DNA of 64,000 bases from Rhizobium sp. BK418 (lineage in GTDB: Bacteria > Pseudomonadota > Alphaproteobacteria > Rhizobiales > Rhizobiaceae). The position numbers were made by a program, and so were the translations under genes. Under the pieces are notes generated by a model. The model had not been told where the DNA came from. It worked only from the letters and a program-made list of their open reading frames with translations, and did no database searches. The stretch's first letter is position 1; each line of letters starts with the position of its first letter. The DNA lies in NCBI RefSeq assembly GCF_004341105.1, contig NZ_SLZK01000003.1, positions 1 to 64,000 of the forward strand. The letters are read 5' to 3'. Below, piece after piece: positions 9,160 through 17,909 of the stretch.

Positions 9160-10065
9160 TTACGGCAGCTTTGAATAACCTTCGGCGAGCGCGGCATATT
9201 CCGCGTCATTCAGCGGCACCAGCGGCGGGCGCGTGCGCTTCCAAGCGGCATTGCCGGTTTTCAGTCCGACCATCGCCTTGATCGTCGGGATCTGCACGTA
9301 GGAATTCGACAAGGTGCGGAAAGCATTGATGCGCGCCTGTGCGGCTTCGACCTCGGCGCTCTTCGTTTCGTCGTGAATATTGTCGTAGACCGTGCGCAGC
9401 GAATTGGCGACAAGGTTCGAGGTGGCGGTGATGCAGCCGGCGCCGCCGGCTTTCAGGAGCGGCAGCAGCAGCGGATCGGCGCCGCAAAGCACAGAAAAGC
9501 CCGGACAGGCGGCGGTAATAGCCTGCATGTTATTGAAATCGCCTGCGGATTCCTTGATGCCGACTACAGTGTCCGGGAAGGCTTCGACCAGTCGGCTGAT
9601 GAGCGGAACTGAGAGCGGAACGCCCGAAACCTGCGGGATGTGATAGAGGATCACCTGCAGCCTGTTATCGCCAATCTTTTCCAGAGTCTGGGCGTAGGCT
9701 GTAAACAGGCCCTCGTCTGAAACGCCCTTGTAGTAGAAGGGCGGCAGCATCACGACCTGGGTGACGCCGAGCGACAGCGCATGCTTCGTCAGTTCGACAG
9801 TCTCAGGGATGGCGACGACGCCGGTACCAGGCAACAACTTGTCCGCGGGGATTCCGGCGTTCAGCGCTGCCTCAAGAAGCATGTGGCGCTCGGCGGAAGA
9901 GAAGGAGTTGGCTTCGCCGGTCGTTCCAAGCAAGGCAACGCCGTGGCAGCCTTCGTTGATCAACCGGTGGCAATGTTCGGTAAAGAGGCCGATATCGGGG
10001 TTGCCATCGGTGTTGAGGGGGGTAGCGGCGGCGCTATAGACGCCTGTAATCTTGTGATTGCTCAA
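9160..10065 (-). CDS. DapA-family aldolase/lyase
   Basis: A 301-residue class I aldolase of the DHDPS/NAL family. The Schiff-base Lys lies in VVGIKESAGD, the helper Tyr in LYHIPQVSGV, and GTTGEANS near residue 47 is the pyruvate-carboxylate loop. The start is the TTG at 10065, preceded by GAGGAGG; ATG-type starts further upstream would add a non-homologous extension. It lies 11 bp before the BNR gene. Because a dedicated catabolic cluster surrounds it, cleavage of a 2-keto-3-deoxy acid to pyruvate plus an aldehyde is more likely than lysine biosynthesis. Confidence 0.88.
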   Translation of the reverse strand: MSNHKITGVYSAAATPLNTDGNPDIGLFTEHCHRLINEGCHGVALLGTTGEANSFSSAERHMLLEAALNAGIPADKLLPGTGVVAIPETVELTKHALSLGVTQVVMLPPFYYKGVSDEGLFTAYAQTLEKIGDNRLQVILYHIPQVSGVPLSVPLISRLVEAFPDTVVGIKESAGDFNNMQAITAACPGFSVLCGADPLLLPLLKAGGAGCITATSNLVANSLRTVYDNIHDETKSAEVEAAQARINAFRTLSNSYVQIPTIKAMVGLKTGNAAWKRTRPPLVPLNDAEYAALAEGYSKLP

Positions 10066-10147
10066 GGTATCCTCCTCGTCAGACCGGGCTTTCCGGCACG
10101 TTCCTAGGCTTCCGTATTCATCGTAATGCGCTGCAGTTGTCAATCTT

Positions 10148-10262
10148 ACAAATTTGAAATCTTCTGAAACTGTTTTATAACATGTTGAATTTTATTAACA
10201 AATAATTCTGTCGCCTTGTTTTGATGTTCTGTCCGTTATTTTCCATTGACAGATTTACATTA
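10148..10262. promoter_or_regulatory. Divergent promoter region of the aldolase and ABC operons
   Basis: The A+T-rich gap between the aldolase start (10065) and the binding-protein start (10341) contains a perfect -35 hexamer TTGACA at 10246-10251. It is overlapped by ACAGATTTACATTA (10249-10262), which repeats with two changes ahead of the alcohol dehydrogenase gene. A related ACAAATTTGAAAT lies at 10148-10160. No good -10 was found at 17 bp, so the transcription start is unknown. The regulator at 17091 is the natural candidate to bind here. Confidence 0.4.
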
Positions 10263-10340
10263 TCGCGCAAATGTCGGTGGCATATCGCGCAGCTTCGGGG
10301 AGGTCTTTCGAAAGGCGCGCTATTTGCCATGGAGGAGCAA

Positions 10341-11981
10341 ATGACAATTCGCAACGACCAAAACTTTTCGCAGATTTCCCGCCGCGACGCGCTGAAGCTC
10401 GGGCTCGCGGCCGGCGTCGGCTTCTCGCTCTTCGGCGCGAGCGCCCGCATCGTCATGGCGCAAGACGGTCAGGTTCTCAAGGCCATCAATCCGGCCTTCG
10501 ACCAGGATTGGTCGCCGTTGCGCGGCGGCGGCAGAACCTTCCGCTGGAACTCCTTCTGGTGGGCTTCGCCGATGTATTTCGACGCCGACGGCAAACTCCA
10601 GCCCTACGTCTTTACAAGCTGGGAGTCGCCGGACAAGAAGGTCTGGACCTTCAAGATCGATCCGAAAGCCGTCTTCTCCGACGGCAGCAAGATCACTGCG
10701 GCCGACATCAAAGGCTCGTGGGAAGTTTCCTCCATGCCCAATACGAAGAACCAGCGCGTCGATCAGGTTCTGAGCAAGGTCGCCGGTTATAAGGAAATGT
10801 CTGACGGCTCCGCCAATGAGCTGACCGGCGTTGCAACGCCGGATGAATCGACCGTCGTCTGCACGCTGACGGAAGCCGATCCAATCTTCTTCATGCGTCT
10901 TGCCAACCATATCGTGCCGATCACCAAGGCCGAGCAGTCGCGCGGCAGCGATGGCGAGGAAGTGGCTGACTGGTACAAGCCGGATAGCAAGGCCGTCTTT
11001 TCCGGCCCGTTCAAGCTGACGGCAATCGATATCGATGCCGGCACGCTGACCTTCGAGCCGAACGAAAAGTTCTTCGGGCCGAAGCCGAAGCTCGCCCGTA
11101 TCGAGATCAGCTCGATCGAAGACAACGTCACTGCGACGTCGCTGATCAAATCAGGCGAATACAATGCGCATACCGAGCTCGTCACCTCAACGATCATCCA
11201 GGATCTCGGCCCGGAATTCTCCGCCGGCCCGCTCATCCCGACGAGCCAGCATTTCTGGTTCAATACCTCGCGTGCGCCGATGGACGATCCCAAGGTTCGT
11301 CAGGCGCTGATCATGGCGGTCGACCGCGATGGTCTGTTCAAGGCGTCCTATCCGGATGGTCCGCACAAGAAGGCCGACCAAATCCTGAACTCGGTACCGG
11401 GTGCGGATAATTCCGGTTTCGAGCCCTATCCGTATGATCCGGCAGCGGCCAAAAAGCTTCTGGCTGAATCGAGCTATGGCGGCCCGGAGCGTCTTCCGAA
11501 GCTGCTGTTCGTCGGCATTTCCGGCCCGGCGATCCAGGCGGCCGCCCAGTTCATCGCCGAGCAGTGGCGCCAGAATCTCGGCATCACCGCCGTCGATATG
11601 AAGCCGCAGCAGGATGCCTATGCCGGTCCGGACCAGAACGCGGTGCAGATCTTCCGCGACGACGTCGGCACGCGCGTTCCTGACGCCGTTTCCTATCTCG
11701 CCGGCTCCATCGCTTCCACTTCGTCCAATGCCCAGAACAAGCTCGGCGGCTACAAGAACGACAAGGTGGACAGCCTGCTTGCAGAAGCAGCAACCAAGGC
11801 TGCCGACGATCCGGATCGCGTGAAGCTCGCACAGGAAGCCCAGAAGGTCTTCCGCGACGACTGGGCCTTCCTTCCATGGTATTCTCAAGCGATGTCGCGC
11901 TGGGCAACCAAAGATGTCAAGGCAATGGAAAAGAACCTCGACTGGCAGGTCGTCGCTCCCTGGGACGTTTCCATCGGCTGA
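10341..11981 (+). CDS. Dipeptide-type ABC substrate-binding protein, Tat-exported
   Basis: A 546-residue SBP_bac_5 (DppA/OppA family) receptor. It begins with a twin-arginine signal, SRRDALKLGLAAG at about residues 12-24, then a hydrophobic stretch ending in AQA-like VMAQ. Tat export implies folding before export, which is unusual for this family but known in rhizobia. GGAGG lies just before the ATG at 10341. It heads an operon with two permeases, two ATPases, a DUF1537 kinase and a regulator. Such receptors bind oligopeptides but also sugars, opines and oligosaccharides, and the neighbouring sugar-acid genes favour a carbohydrate-like ligand. Confidence 0.9.
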   Translation: MTIRNDQNFSQISRRDALKLGLAAGVGFSLFGASARIVMAQDGQVLKAINPAFDQDWSPLRGGGRTFRWNSFWWASPMYFDADGKLQPYVFTSWESPDKKVWTFKIDPKAVFSDGSKITAADIKGSWEVSSMPNTKNQRVDQVLSKVAGYKEMSDGSANELTGVATPDESTVVCTLTEADPIFFMRLANHIVPITKAEQSRGSDGEEVADWYKPDSKAVFSGPFKLTAIDIDAGTLTFEPNEKFFGPKPKLARIEISSIEDNVTATSLIKSGEYNAHTELVTSTIIQDLGPEFSAGPLIPTSQHFWFNTSRAPMDDPKVRQALIMAVDRDGLFKASYPDGPHKKADQILNSVPGADNSGFEPYPYDPAAAKKLLAESSYGGPERLPKLLFVGISGPAIQAAAQFIAEQWRQNLGITAVDMKPQQDAYAGPDQNAVQIFRDDVGTRVPDAVSYLAGSIASTSSNAQNKLGGYKNDKVDSLLAEAATKAADDPDRVKLAQEAQKVFRDDWAFLPWYSQAMSRWATKDVKAMEKNLDWQVVAPWDVSIG

Positions 11982-12019
11982 AGCCGATAGCAGGGCCGCA
12001 TGACGCGGCTAAAGCAGCG

Positions 12020-12045
12020 GCGCGAAGGTCGAAAGGCCTTCGCGC
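12020..12045 (+). other. Hairpin between binding-protein and permease genes
   Basis: GCGCGAAGG and CCTTCGCGC form a perfect 9-bp stem with an 8-nt loop, 38 bp after the receptor stop codon. There is no T-run, so it is probably a partial terminator or an mRNA-protecting stem. Either would leave the receptor in excess over the membrane parts. Confidence 0.55.
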
Positions 12046-12114
12046 ATTATTTCAAAAAGAACCGGCGGCTGCGGCCTCTCGCGGGAATGCGCCGGATAAG
12101 AATGGGAGGTGACC

Positions 12115-13071
12115 TTGCTACGCTACGTGCTGACGCGGTTTGCCATCTGGATTCCGTCCGTCCTGGTCGTGATGATGGCCGTCTACGCGATGGCTTTCTA
12201 CGGTGCCGGCGATCCAATCAAGCTGATCTTCCTTCGCGCCCCCGGTGATGTCGCCTATAACCCGCAACGTATTGAGGCCATCCGCGAAAGTGCGGGTCTC
12301 AACAAGCCCTTCATCGAACAGTTCGGCCTTTACATCTGGAACCTGCTGCATGGGCAGTTCGGTAATTCGCTGACTTCGGGCCGCGCCGTCTGGGCGATGG
12401 TTTCGGCTGCTGCTCCCGTTTCCTTCCAGCTCGCACTCTGTTCCATCATCCTGACGGCCGTGATCGCGATCCCGCTCGGGATGATCGCCGCGCTGAACCA
12501 GAACAATCGCGTCGATTATACGATTCTCGGCACAGCGCTGTTCCTCTGGGCAATTCCGGCCTATGTCGCCGGCCCGCTGCTCATGGTGGCGCTGATCGTT
12601 CTCTTGCCAATGATCAAGGTTCCCTATGGCTGGGGCGGCGTCTTCGACGTGCGCATCATCCTGCCGCTCATCGTGCTCTCCTTCCAGCCGATCGCGCTGA
12701 TCGTGCGCCAGACGCGTGCCGCCGTCATCGAAGTGTTGTCTGAAGATTTCGTCCGCACGGCGCGTGCCAAGGGCGTGCCGGAAATCGTTGTGGCGCTGAA
12801 GCATATCCTGCGCCCGGTTCTGACGCCGGTCGTAACACAGCTCGGCCTGATCATGATTACGATCGTCAACGGCGCCATTTTCGTGGAGCTCGTTTTTGGT
12901 CTGCCGGGCCTTGGGCGGTTGACCGTGCAGGCGCTCACCAATTCCGACTATCCTGTCATTCTGGCGATTACCCTGATCGGATCCTTCCTGGTCATGGTGT
13001 CGAACCTGCTGGTCGATGTGCTCTATCCGCTGCTCGATCCGCGCGCGAATGATTCCAGAAGGAGCCGCTGA
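12115..13071 (+). CDS. Dipeptide-type ABC permease, first subunit (DppB-like)
   Basis: A 318-residue inner-membrane protein of the BPD_transp_1 family with about six transmembrane segments. The typical N-terminal LRYVLTRFAIWIPSVLVVMM is followed by a long periplasmic loop. The EAA loop near residue 210 (EDFVRTARAKGVPE) binds the ATPases, and the C-terminus is of the DppB type (GLPGLGRLTVQAL). A near-perfect Shine-Dalgarno GGAGGTGA sits at 12106-12113, which makes TTG 12115 the likely start; the GTG at 12109 overlaps that site. It is co-transcribed with the next permease. Confidence 0.9.
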   Translation: MLRYVLTRFAIWIPSVLVVMMAVYAMAFYGAGDPIKLIFLRAPGDVAYNPQRIEAIRESAGLNKPFIEQFGLYIWNLLHGQFGNSLTSGRAVWAMVSAAAPVSFQLALCSIILTAVIAIPLGMIAALNQNNRVDYTILGTALFLWAIPAYVAGPLLMVALIVLLPMIKVPYGWGGVFDVRIILPLIVLSFQPIALIVRQTRAAVIEVLSEDFVRTARAKGVPEIVVALKHILRPVLTPVVTQLGLIMITIVNGAIFVELVFGLPGLGRLTVQALTNSDYPVILAITLIGSFLVMVSNLLVDVLYPLLDPRANDSRRSR

Positions 13072-13073
13072 TC

Positions 13074-14033
13074 ATGTCCGCCATTCCTCTTTCGACGGTC
13101 GAAACTGCAGAAGAGCCGCCGGTCAACCTGTGGCGTGATGCCTGGCAGCGCCTGAAGCGCAACAAGCTTGCGATCTTTGGCCTCATCGTGATCGTCATCC
13201 TCGCCTTCACGGCGATCTTCGGCCCGTCTCTCACACCCTACGACTACCTCAGCCAGGATCTCGCGTCGCGTAACGCGCCGCCGTCGCTCGCGCATTTTTT
13301 CGGGACTGACGATCTTGGCCGCGACGTCTTCAGCCGTATCGTATTCGGAACGCGCACTGCCTTCCTCGTCGCCGTCATCGTGACCTGCATCGCGGTACTG
13401 ATCGGGCTTCTGCTCGGCGCCATCGCCGGCTTCTTCGGCAATCCCTACGACCGGGCCATCATGTGGCTGACCGATGTGACGATGTCTGTACCGAACCTGC
13501 TGCTCGTCGTCGTGATCAACGCATCCCTGAAGACGCCGATCACCAGATGGATGGAGGCGCAATATCTGGCGACCCTCAATCCCTTTTATCGCCAGACGGT
13601 CTGGGTGGATTTCATCCTGGTCTTCGGCTCGATGGCGCTGATCTCCTGGCCGCCTTATGCACGTCTCGTGCGCGCCCAAGTTCTGTCGATCCGCAACCGT
13701 CCCTATGTCATGGCGGCACAGGCGCTCGGCCTTTCCAACTCGCTGATCATCCTGCGCTATATCGTGCCGAATGCGCTTGGTCCGCTGATCGTTTCCGTCA
13801 GCGCCGGTCTCGGTACCGCCATGGTGCTGGAAAGCGCCTTCAGCTTCCTCGGGGTCGGCGTCAATCCGCCCACACCAAGCTGGGGCAACATGATCTCGGA
13901 CGGCTTGCGCGTCTGGCAGCATTATCCGCATCTCCTCGCCGCTCCGGCGGCCGTGCTCGGTCTTGCCTCGGTAGCCTTCAGCTTCCTCGGCGACGGCCTC
14001 AACGACGCACTCAATCCGCGGGGCGGCAAATGA
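13074..14033 (+). CDS. Dipeptide-type ABC permease, second subunit (DppC-like)
   Basis: A 319-residue partner permease. The cytoplasmic N-terminus leads to a first membrane helix with the DppC-family WQRLKRNKLAIFGLIVI signature. The conserved HFFGTDDLGRDVFSRI loop follows near residue 76, and the EAA loop RPYVMAAQALGLSN near residue 212. GGAG precedes the ATG, two bases after the stop of the first permease gene, indicating translational coupling. Its own stop overlaps the ATPase start (ATGA). Confidence 0.92.
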   Translation: MSAIPLSTVETAEEPPVNLWRDAWQRLKRNKLAIFGLIVIVILAFTAIFGPSLTPYDYLSQDLASRNAPPSLAHFFGTDDLGRDVFSRIVFGTRTAFLVAVIVTCIAVLIGLLLGAIAGFFGNPYDRAIMWLTDVTMSVPNLLLVVVINASLKTPITRWMEAQYLATLNPFYRQTVWVDFILVFGSMALISWPPYARLVRAQVLSIRNRPYVMAAQALGLSNSLIILRYIVPNALGPLIVSVSAGLGTAMVLESAFSFLGVGVNPPTPSWGNMISDGLRVWQHYPHLLAAPAAVLGLASVAFSFLGDGLNDALNPRGGK

Positions 14034-15037
14034 TAAACGCAACGACCAATGAACGCCTGCTGGACGTGAAGGATCTCACCATCGAGATCGATACGCGCCG
14101 CGGCCCCGCTGTCGTCGTCGATGGTATCGATCTCTACGTCAACAAGGGCGAGACGCTCGGCGTCGTCGGTGAATCCGGCTGCGGCAAGAGCCTGACGATG
14201 CTGAGCCTGATGCGGCTCCTGCCCAACAAGATCAAGGTGACGAAGGGTTCGGCGACATTTGACGGCCGCGACCTGCGGAAGATGTCGAACCGCGACCTGC
14301 GCAAGGTGCGTGGCGGCGACGTCGGCTTCGTCTTCCAGGATCCGATGACCTCGCTCAATCCGGTCATGCGCATCGGCGACCAGATCTGCGAACCGCTCAT
14401 CTATCATCGCAAGATGTCGAAGGCGGACGCGCGGGCGCGCGCCGTCGAGCTTTTGCGCCTCGTCGGGATTCCCGGCCCCGAAGAGCGGCTGATGGCCTAT
14501 CCGCATGAGCTTTCCGGCGGTATGCGTCAGCGCGTGATGATCGCGATCGGCCTTGCCTGCAACCCGAAGCTTCTGATCGCCGACGAGCCGACGACCGCGC
14601 TCGACGTGACGATCCAGGCCCAGATCGTCGATCTGGTGAAGGATCTGCGCGCCAAGCTCGGCATGTCCGTCGTCTGGATTACCCACGATCTCGCGCTGAT
14701 CGCCGGCCTCGTCGATCGCGTCGCCGTGCTCTATGCCGGTACGGTCGTGGAAGATGCGCCGGTGGACGAGCTCTATGCTCGTCCCAGCCATCCCTATACG
14801 CGCGGCCTGTTGTCCTCGATTCCGAAGCTCTCGGACGCGCCGGCAAGCCGTCTCTCCTCAATCGGTGGTACGCCGCCGGAGCCCGGTCGCCGCCCCAAGG
14901 GCTGTCCTTTTGCGCCGCGCTGCCCGCTAGCCGAAGCCATCTGCCACGAGCGGGTGCCGCGGCTTGAGCCGGTCTCCGGCAACAGCGCACATCGCGCCGC
15001 CTGTTTTGTCGTCCAGAGAATGCAGGAGGCTGCGTGA
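14030..15037 (+). CDS. Dipeptide-type ABC ATPase (DppD-like)
   Basis: A 335-residue ATPase. Walker A GESGCGKS is at residues 47-54, followed by signature LSGGMRQR, Walker B LLIADEPTTALDV and the H-loop WITHDL. The C-terminal oligopeptide extension with a Cys cluster GCPFAPRCPLAEAIC probably binds an iron-sulfur cluster, as in relatives. It overlaps the preceding permease by four bases. With the next gene it forms the heterodimeric motor of this importer. Confidence 0.93.
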   Translation: MINATTNERLLDVKDLTIEIDTRRGPAVVVDGIDLYVNKGETLGVVGESGCGKSLTMLSLMRLLPNKIKVTKGSATFDGRDLRKMSNRDLRKVRGGDVGFVFQDPMTSLNPVMRIGDQICEPLIYHRKMSKADARARAVELLRLVGIPGPEERLMAYPHELSGGMRQRVMIAIGLACNPKLLIADEPTTALDVTIQAQIVDLVKDLRAKLGMSVVWITHDLALIAGLVDRVAVLYAGTVVEDAPVDELYARPSHPYTRGLLSSIPKLSDAPASRLSSIGGTPPEPGRRPKGCPFAPRCPLAEAICHERVPRLEPVSGNSAHRAACFVVQRMQEAA

Positions 15038-16029
15038 TGAGTGCCCAACCGCTCCTGAAGGTCGAAAACCTCGTCAAGCATTTCCACGTCAAGCTCGGTG
15101 CTTTCGGCGAGCGCTCCGCGACCGTCTATGCCCTCGACAATGTCAATCTCGAGATCATGGAAGGCGAGACGCTGAGCCTTGTCGGTGAATCGGGCTGCGG
15201 CAAATCGACGACCGGCTTCACTATCCTCAATCTTTACAAGGCGACGAGCGGCAAGGTGGTCTACAAGGGCCAGGACCTTGCGACGTTGGATGAAAAGCAG
15301 ATGCGGCCCTTCCGCCGCGACCTGCAGATCGTCTTCCAGGATCCCTATTCGACGCTGAACCCGCGCATGACCGTCGGCGAGGCGATTGGTGAACCAATCC
15401 TCTTCCACAAGCTTGCTACCAAGGCGGAGCTTAAGGACAAGGTTGCCGCACTGCTCACCGATGTCGGCCTGCCGACGCGCTTTGCCCAGCGTTATCCGCA
15501 TGAGCTTTCCGGCGGCCAGCGCCAGCGCGTCGTCATTGCGCGAGCGCTTGCCTGCCAGCCGAAGTTCATCGTCTGCGACGAGGCGATCTCCGCACTCGAT
15601 GTGTCGATCCAGGCGCAGATCATCAACCTGCTGCTCGATCTCCAGGAAAAATATGGCCTGACTTATCTTTTCATCGCCCATGACCTCGCCGTCGTGCGCC
15701 ATATCAGCACCCGTGTTGGCGTCATGTATCTCGGCCGCCTGACCGAGCTTGCGACACGCGAAGAGCTTTTCGACAATCCGCTGCATCCCTATACGAAGGC
15801 ACTGCTTTCGGCCGTGCCGGAAACCGATCCGGAGCTGGAGCGCAGCCGCAAACGCCAGATTCTGCAGGGCGATGTGCCGAGCCCGCTGAACCCGCCGGCA
15901 GGCTGCCGTTTCCATACGCGCTGCCCGATCGCGATGGAGGTTTGCAGCAAAATCATTCCGGAATGGAAGGAAGGGAAGCCCGGCCATCTCGTTGCCTGTC
16001 ATGCCGTCAATCCGGGGCAGGCCTCATGA
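15037..16029 (+). CDS. Dipeptide-type ABC ATPase (DppF-like)
   Basis: A 330-residue second ATPase. Walker A GESGCGKS is at residues 50-57, with signature LSGGQRQR, Walker [14 protein letters not shown] and the C-terminal Cys cluster [15 protein letters not shown]. In Walker B the usual Glu-Pro is Glu-Ala (DEA), which retains the catalytic Glu. AGGAGG lies 7 bp before the ATG at 15037, favouring it over the GTG three bases earlier. The stop overlaps the DUF1537 kinase start, so import and phosphorylation are translated from one message. Confidence 0.92.
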   Translation: MSAQPLLKVENLVKHFHVKLGAFGERSATVYALDNVNLEIMEGETLSLVGESGCGKSTTGFTILNLYKATSGKVVYKGQDLATLDEKQMRPFRRDLQIVFQDPYSTLNPRMTVGEAIGEPILFHKLATKAELKDKVAALLTDVGLPTRFAQRYPHELSGGQRQRVVIARALACQPKFIVCDEAISALDVSIQAQIINLLLDLQEKYGLTYLFIAHDLAVVRHISTRVGVMYLGRLTELATREELFDNPLHPYTKALLSAVPETDPELERSRKRQILQGDVPSPLNPPAGCRFHTRCPIAMEVCSKIIPEWKEGKPGHLVACHAVNPGQAS

Positions 16030-17087
16030 CGCTGAAAGTCGCCATCATTGCCGACGACCTTACCGGCTCGCTCGATACGGGAACCCCCTTTATGGAGGCC
16101 GGGCTGTCAGTGGCTGTCGCGATCGATGTCGAGGCGGTCGGCAAGGCACTTGAAACCGGTGCTGAAGTCGTCGTCGTCAATACGGCTTCGCGTGGCCTTT
16201 CAGAGGAAGAAGCTGTCGCGCGCGTGCGGGCAACAGCCGAAGCCCTGGGTTCCGCGGGGTCGGCCATTTTCATGAAGAAGATCGACTCCCGGCTGAAAGG
16301 CAATGTCGCGGCCGAAAGCATTGCGCTGGCTGACATGCTTGGCCTCAAGAATATCCTGATGGCACCGGCCATTCCCGATCAGGAGCGCATTACCTATCGC
16401 GGTTGCGTGGTCGGGCGCGGCGTCGAGCATCCCTTGCCGATCGCCGATCTGTTTTCCGGATATGGCCGCAACGTCAATATCGCGGATGCCGAGGATGACG
16501 CCGATCTCGATATGATCGTTTCCGAAAACGACTGGCTTTCGACGCTTGCTGTCGGTGCCCGCGGCTTGGGCTCTGCGCTCGCTCGCTGGCTCGGGGAGAC
16601 GGCACGGGTCGTGCCGGAATTTCCGACCACGCGGAAGACACTCTTTGCCTTCGGTTCACGCGATCCGATTACGGCTGTGCAGATGGAGCGTCTCGTAGCT
16701 TCGCAGGCGCTGCGTATCGTTGTCGATGCGCCCATGGGTATAGTCGAAAGCGGCGAGGGGCTGGCGCTGCCGGCGCTGCTGCGTTGCACGGGCGAGATGC
16801 AGGGCAATGCCGCGCTCGTTGCCGCTCGATTTGCGAAGGGCGTGAAATCGGTCATAGATGATACGAGGCCGGATATGATCGTGGTGGGGGGCGGTGATAC
16901 CGCGCTTGCCGTTTTTCGCGAACTGGGCGTTACAGTCTTGTTGCCGAAGGGGGAAATCGAGGCCGGCATTCCCTGGTTCGACGTAAAGGATGTCAACGGG
17001 CGGCAATTTCGATGTGCCGTCAAGTCGGGGGGCTTTGGCAATTCCGATAGTTTGCTAAGACTGATCGTTCGGAATCAGGCGGCGTAA
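16026..17087 (+). CDS. DUF1537 four-carbon acid sugar kinase
   Basis: A 353-residue member of the OtnK/DtnK kinase family. The N-terminal hallmark IADDLTGSLDTG is at residues 8-19, MKKIDSRLKGN is near residue 85, and the C-terminal ATP-binding region has VGGGDTA and SGGFGNSD. It is shorter than many family members (about 420). Members phosphorylate D-threonate, L-threonate or D-erythronate at C4. The product is the substrate of PdxA2-type enzymes, and such a gene lies at 5469 in the same island. The ATG overlaps the ATPase stop by four bases. Confidence 0.9.
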   Translation: MTLKVAIIADDLTGSLDTGTPFMEAGLSVAVAIDVEAVGKALETGAEVVVVNTASRGLSEEEAVARVRATAEALGSAGSAIFMKKIDSRLKGNVAAESIALADMLGLKNILMAPAIPDQERITYRGCVVGRGVEHPLPIADLFSGYGRNVNIADAEDDADLDMIVSENDWLSTLAVGARGLGSALARWLGETARVVPEFPTTRKTLFAFGSRDPITAVQMERLVASQALRIVVDAPMGIVESGEGLALPALLRCTGEMQGNAALVAARFAKGVKSVIDDTRPDMIVVGGGDTALAVFRELGVTVLLPKGEIEAGIPWFDVKDVNGRQFRCAVKSGGFGNSDSLLRLIVRNQAA

Positions 17088-17090
17088 CGG

Positions 17091-17876
17091 ATGCCAGCGG
17101 GGAGAATGAGAGTGGATGAAGCGAATGGCGGATCGGTAAATCCGGAAGCTGCGCCTCAGGCGCGACCGGAGCGCGGCAGGGCCGTGAAGCTGGTCGATCG
17201 TGTCTTCGACCAGTTGATGGAACGCATCCGCGCCGGGAATTACCCGCCGGATTCACGCCTTCCGGGTGAGCACGAATTGGCCTCGATGCTCGGTGTCTCG
17301 CGCCCCATCGTGCGCGATGCGCTGGCGCGCCTGCGCGAGCAGGGGATCGTCTATGCAAGACAGGGGGCCGGCACCTTCGTCAGTGCACATGGTTCGCCGG
17401 CAGCCCAGCTCGCCTATTCGCCGGTCAAGACGATTGCCGATATCCAGCGTTGCTATGAATTCCGCCTGACGATCGAACCTGCGGCCGCCTATTTCGCGGC
17501 GAAGCGCCGTGACGATGCCGCGATCCAGAAGATCGCCGCAGCACTTGCCGATCTGCGGGAAGCGACGAGCCATCAACTGCACCGGGTGGATGCCGATTTC
17601 GTCTTCCATCGCGCCGTCACAGAGGCCGCCAACAATCACTATTACACGGCCTCCATGGATGCGCTGAAAGCGCATATTGCTGTCGGCATGCATCTGCATG
17701 GGCTTTCGCTGCTCGGTCCGCGGCCGGGTCTGGAGCAGGTGTATCAGGAGCACAACGAGATCTACAAAGCGATCGCCGAGGGCCGGGCAGAGGACGCCCG
17801 CGACCTGATGCGCGCCCATCTCGAGGGTTCGAGGGATCGCCTTTTCGAAGGCCGCGTGCTCGATCTGTCCTTCTGA
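17091..17876 (+). CDS. GntR family regulator, FCD subfamily
   Basis: A 261-residue regulator with a winged helix at about residues 30-100 (RIRAGNYPPDSRLPGEHELA, then SRPIVRDALARL) and a helical FCD effector domain with FHRAVTEAANN. It begins three bases after the kinase stop and is the last gene of the import operon, so it is the likely local repressor of both divergent operons and of adh-pdxA2. An alternative ATG at 17106 sits too close to its purine-rich stretch. The operator is unknown; shared motifs at 7666 and 10249 are candidates. Confidence 0.87.
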   Translation: MPAGRMRVDEANGGSVNPEAAPQARPERGRAVKLVDRVFDQLMERIRAGNYPPDSRLPGEHELASMLGVSRPIVRDALARLREQGIVYARQGAGTFVSAHGSPAAQLAYSPVKTIADIQRCYEFRLTIEPAAAYFAAKRRDDAAIQKIAAALADLREATSHQLHRVDADFVFHRAVTEAANNHYYTASMDALKAHIAVGMHLHGLSLLGPRPGLEQVYQEHNEIYKAIAEGRAEDARDLMRAHLEGSRDRLFEGRVLDLSF

Positions 17877-17909
17877 TAAGATGCGGCTGCGGGATAGAAA
17901 CTCGCAGTC

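Noticed and set aside
13023..14042. A 339-codon minus-strand frame across the second permease gene
   Set aside because: Low-complexity Arg/Asp/Glu/His-rich product antisense to a permease with complete family motifs.
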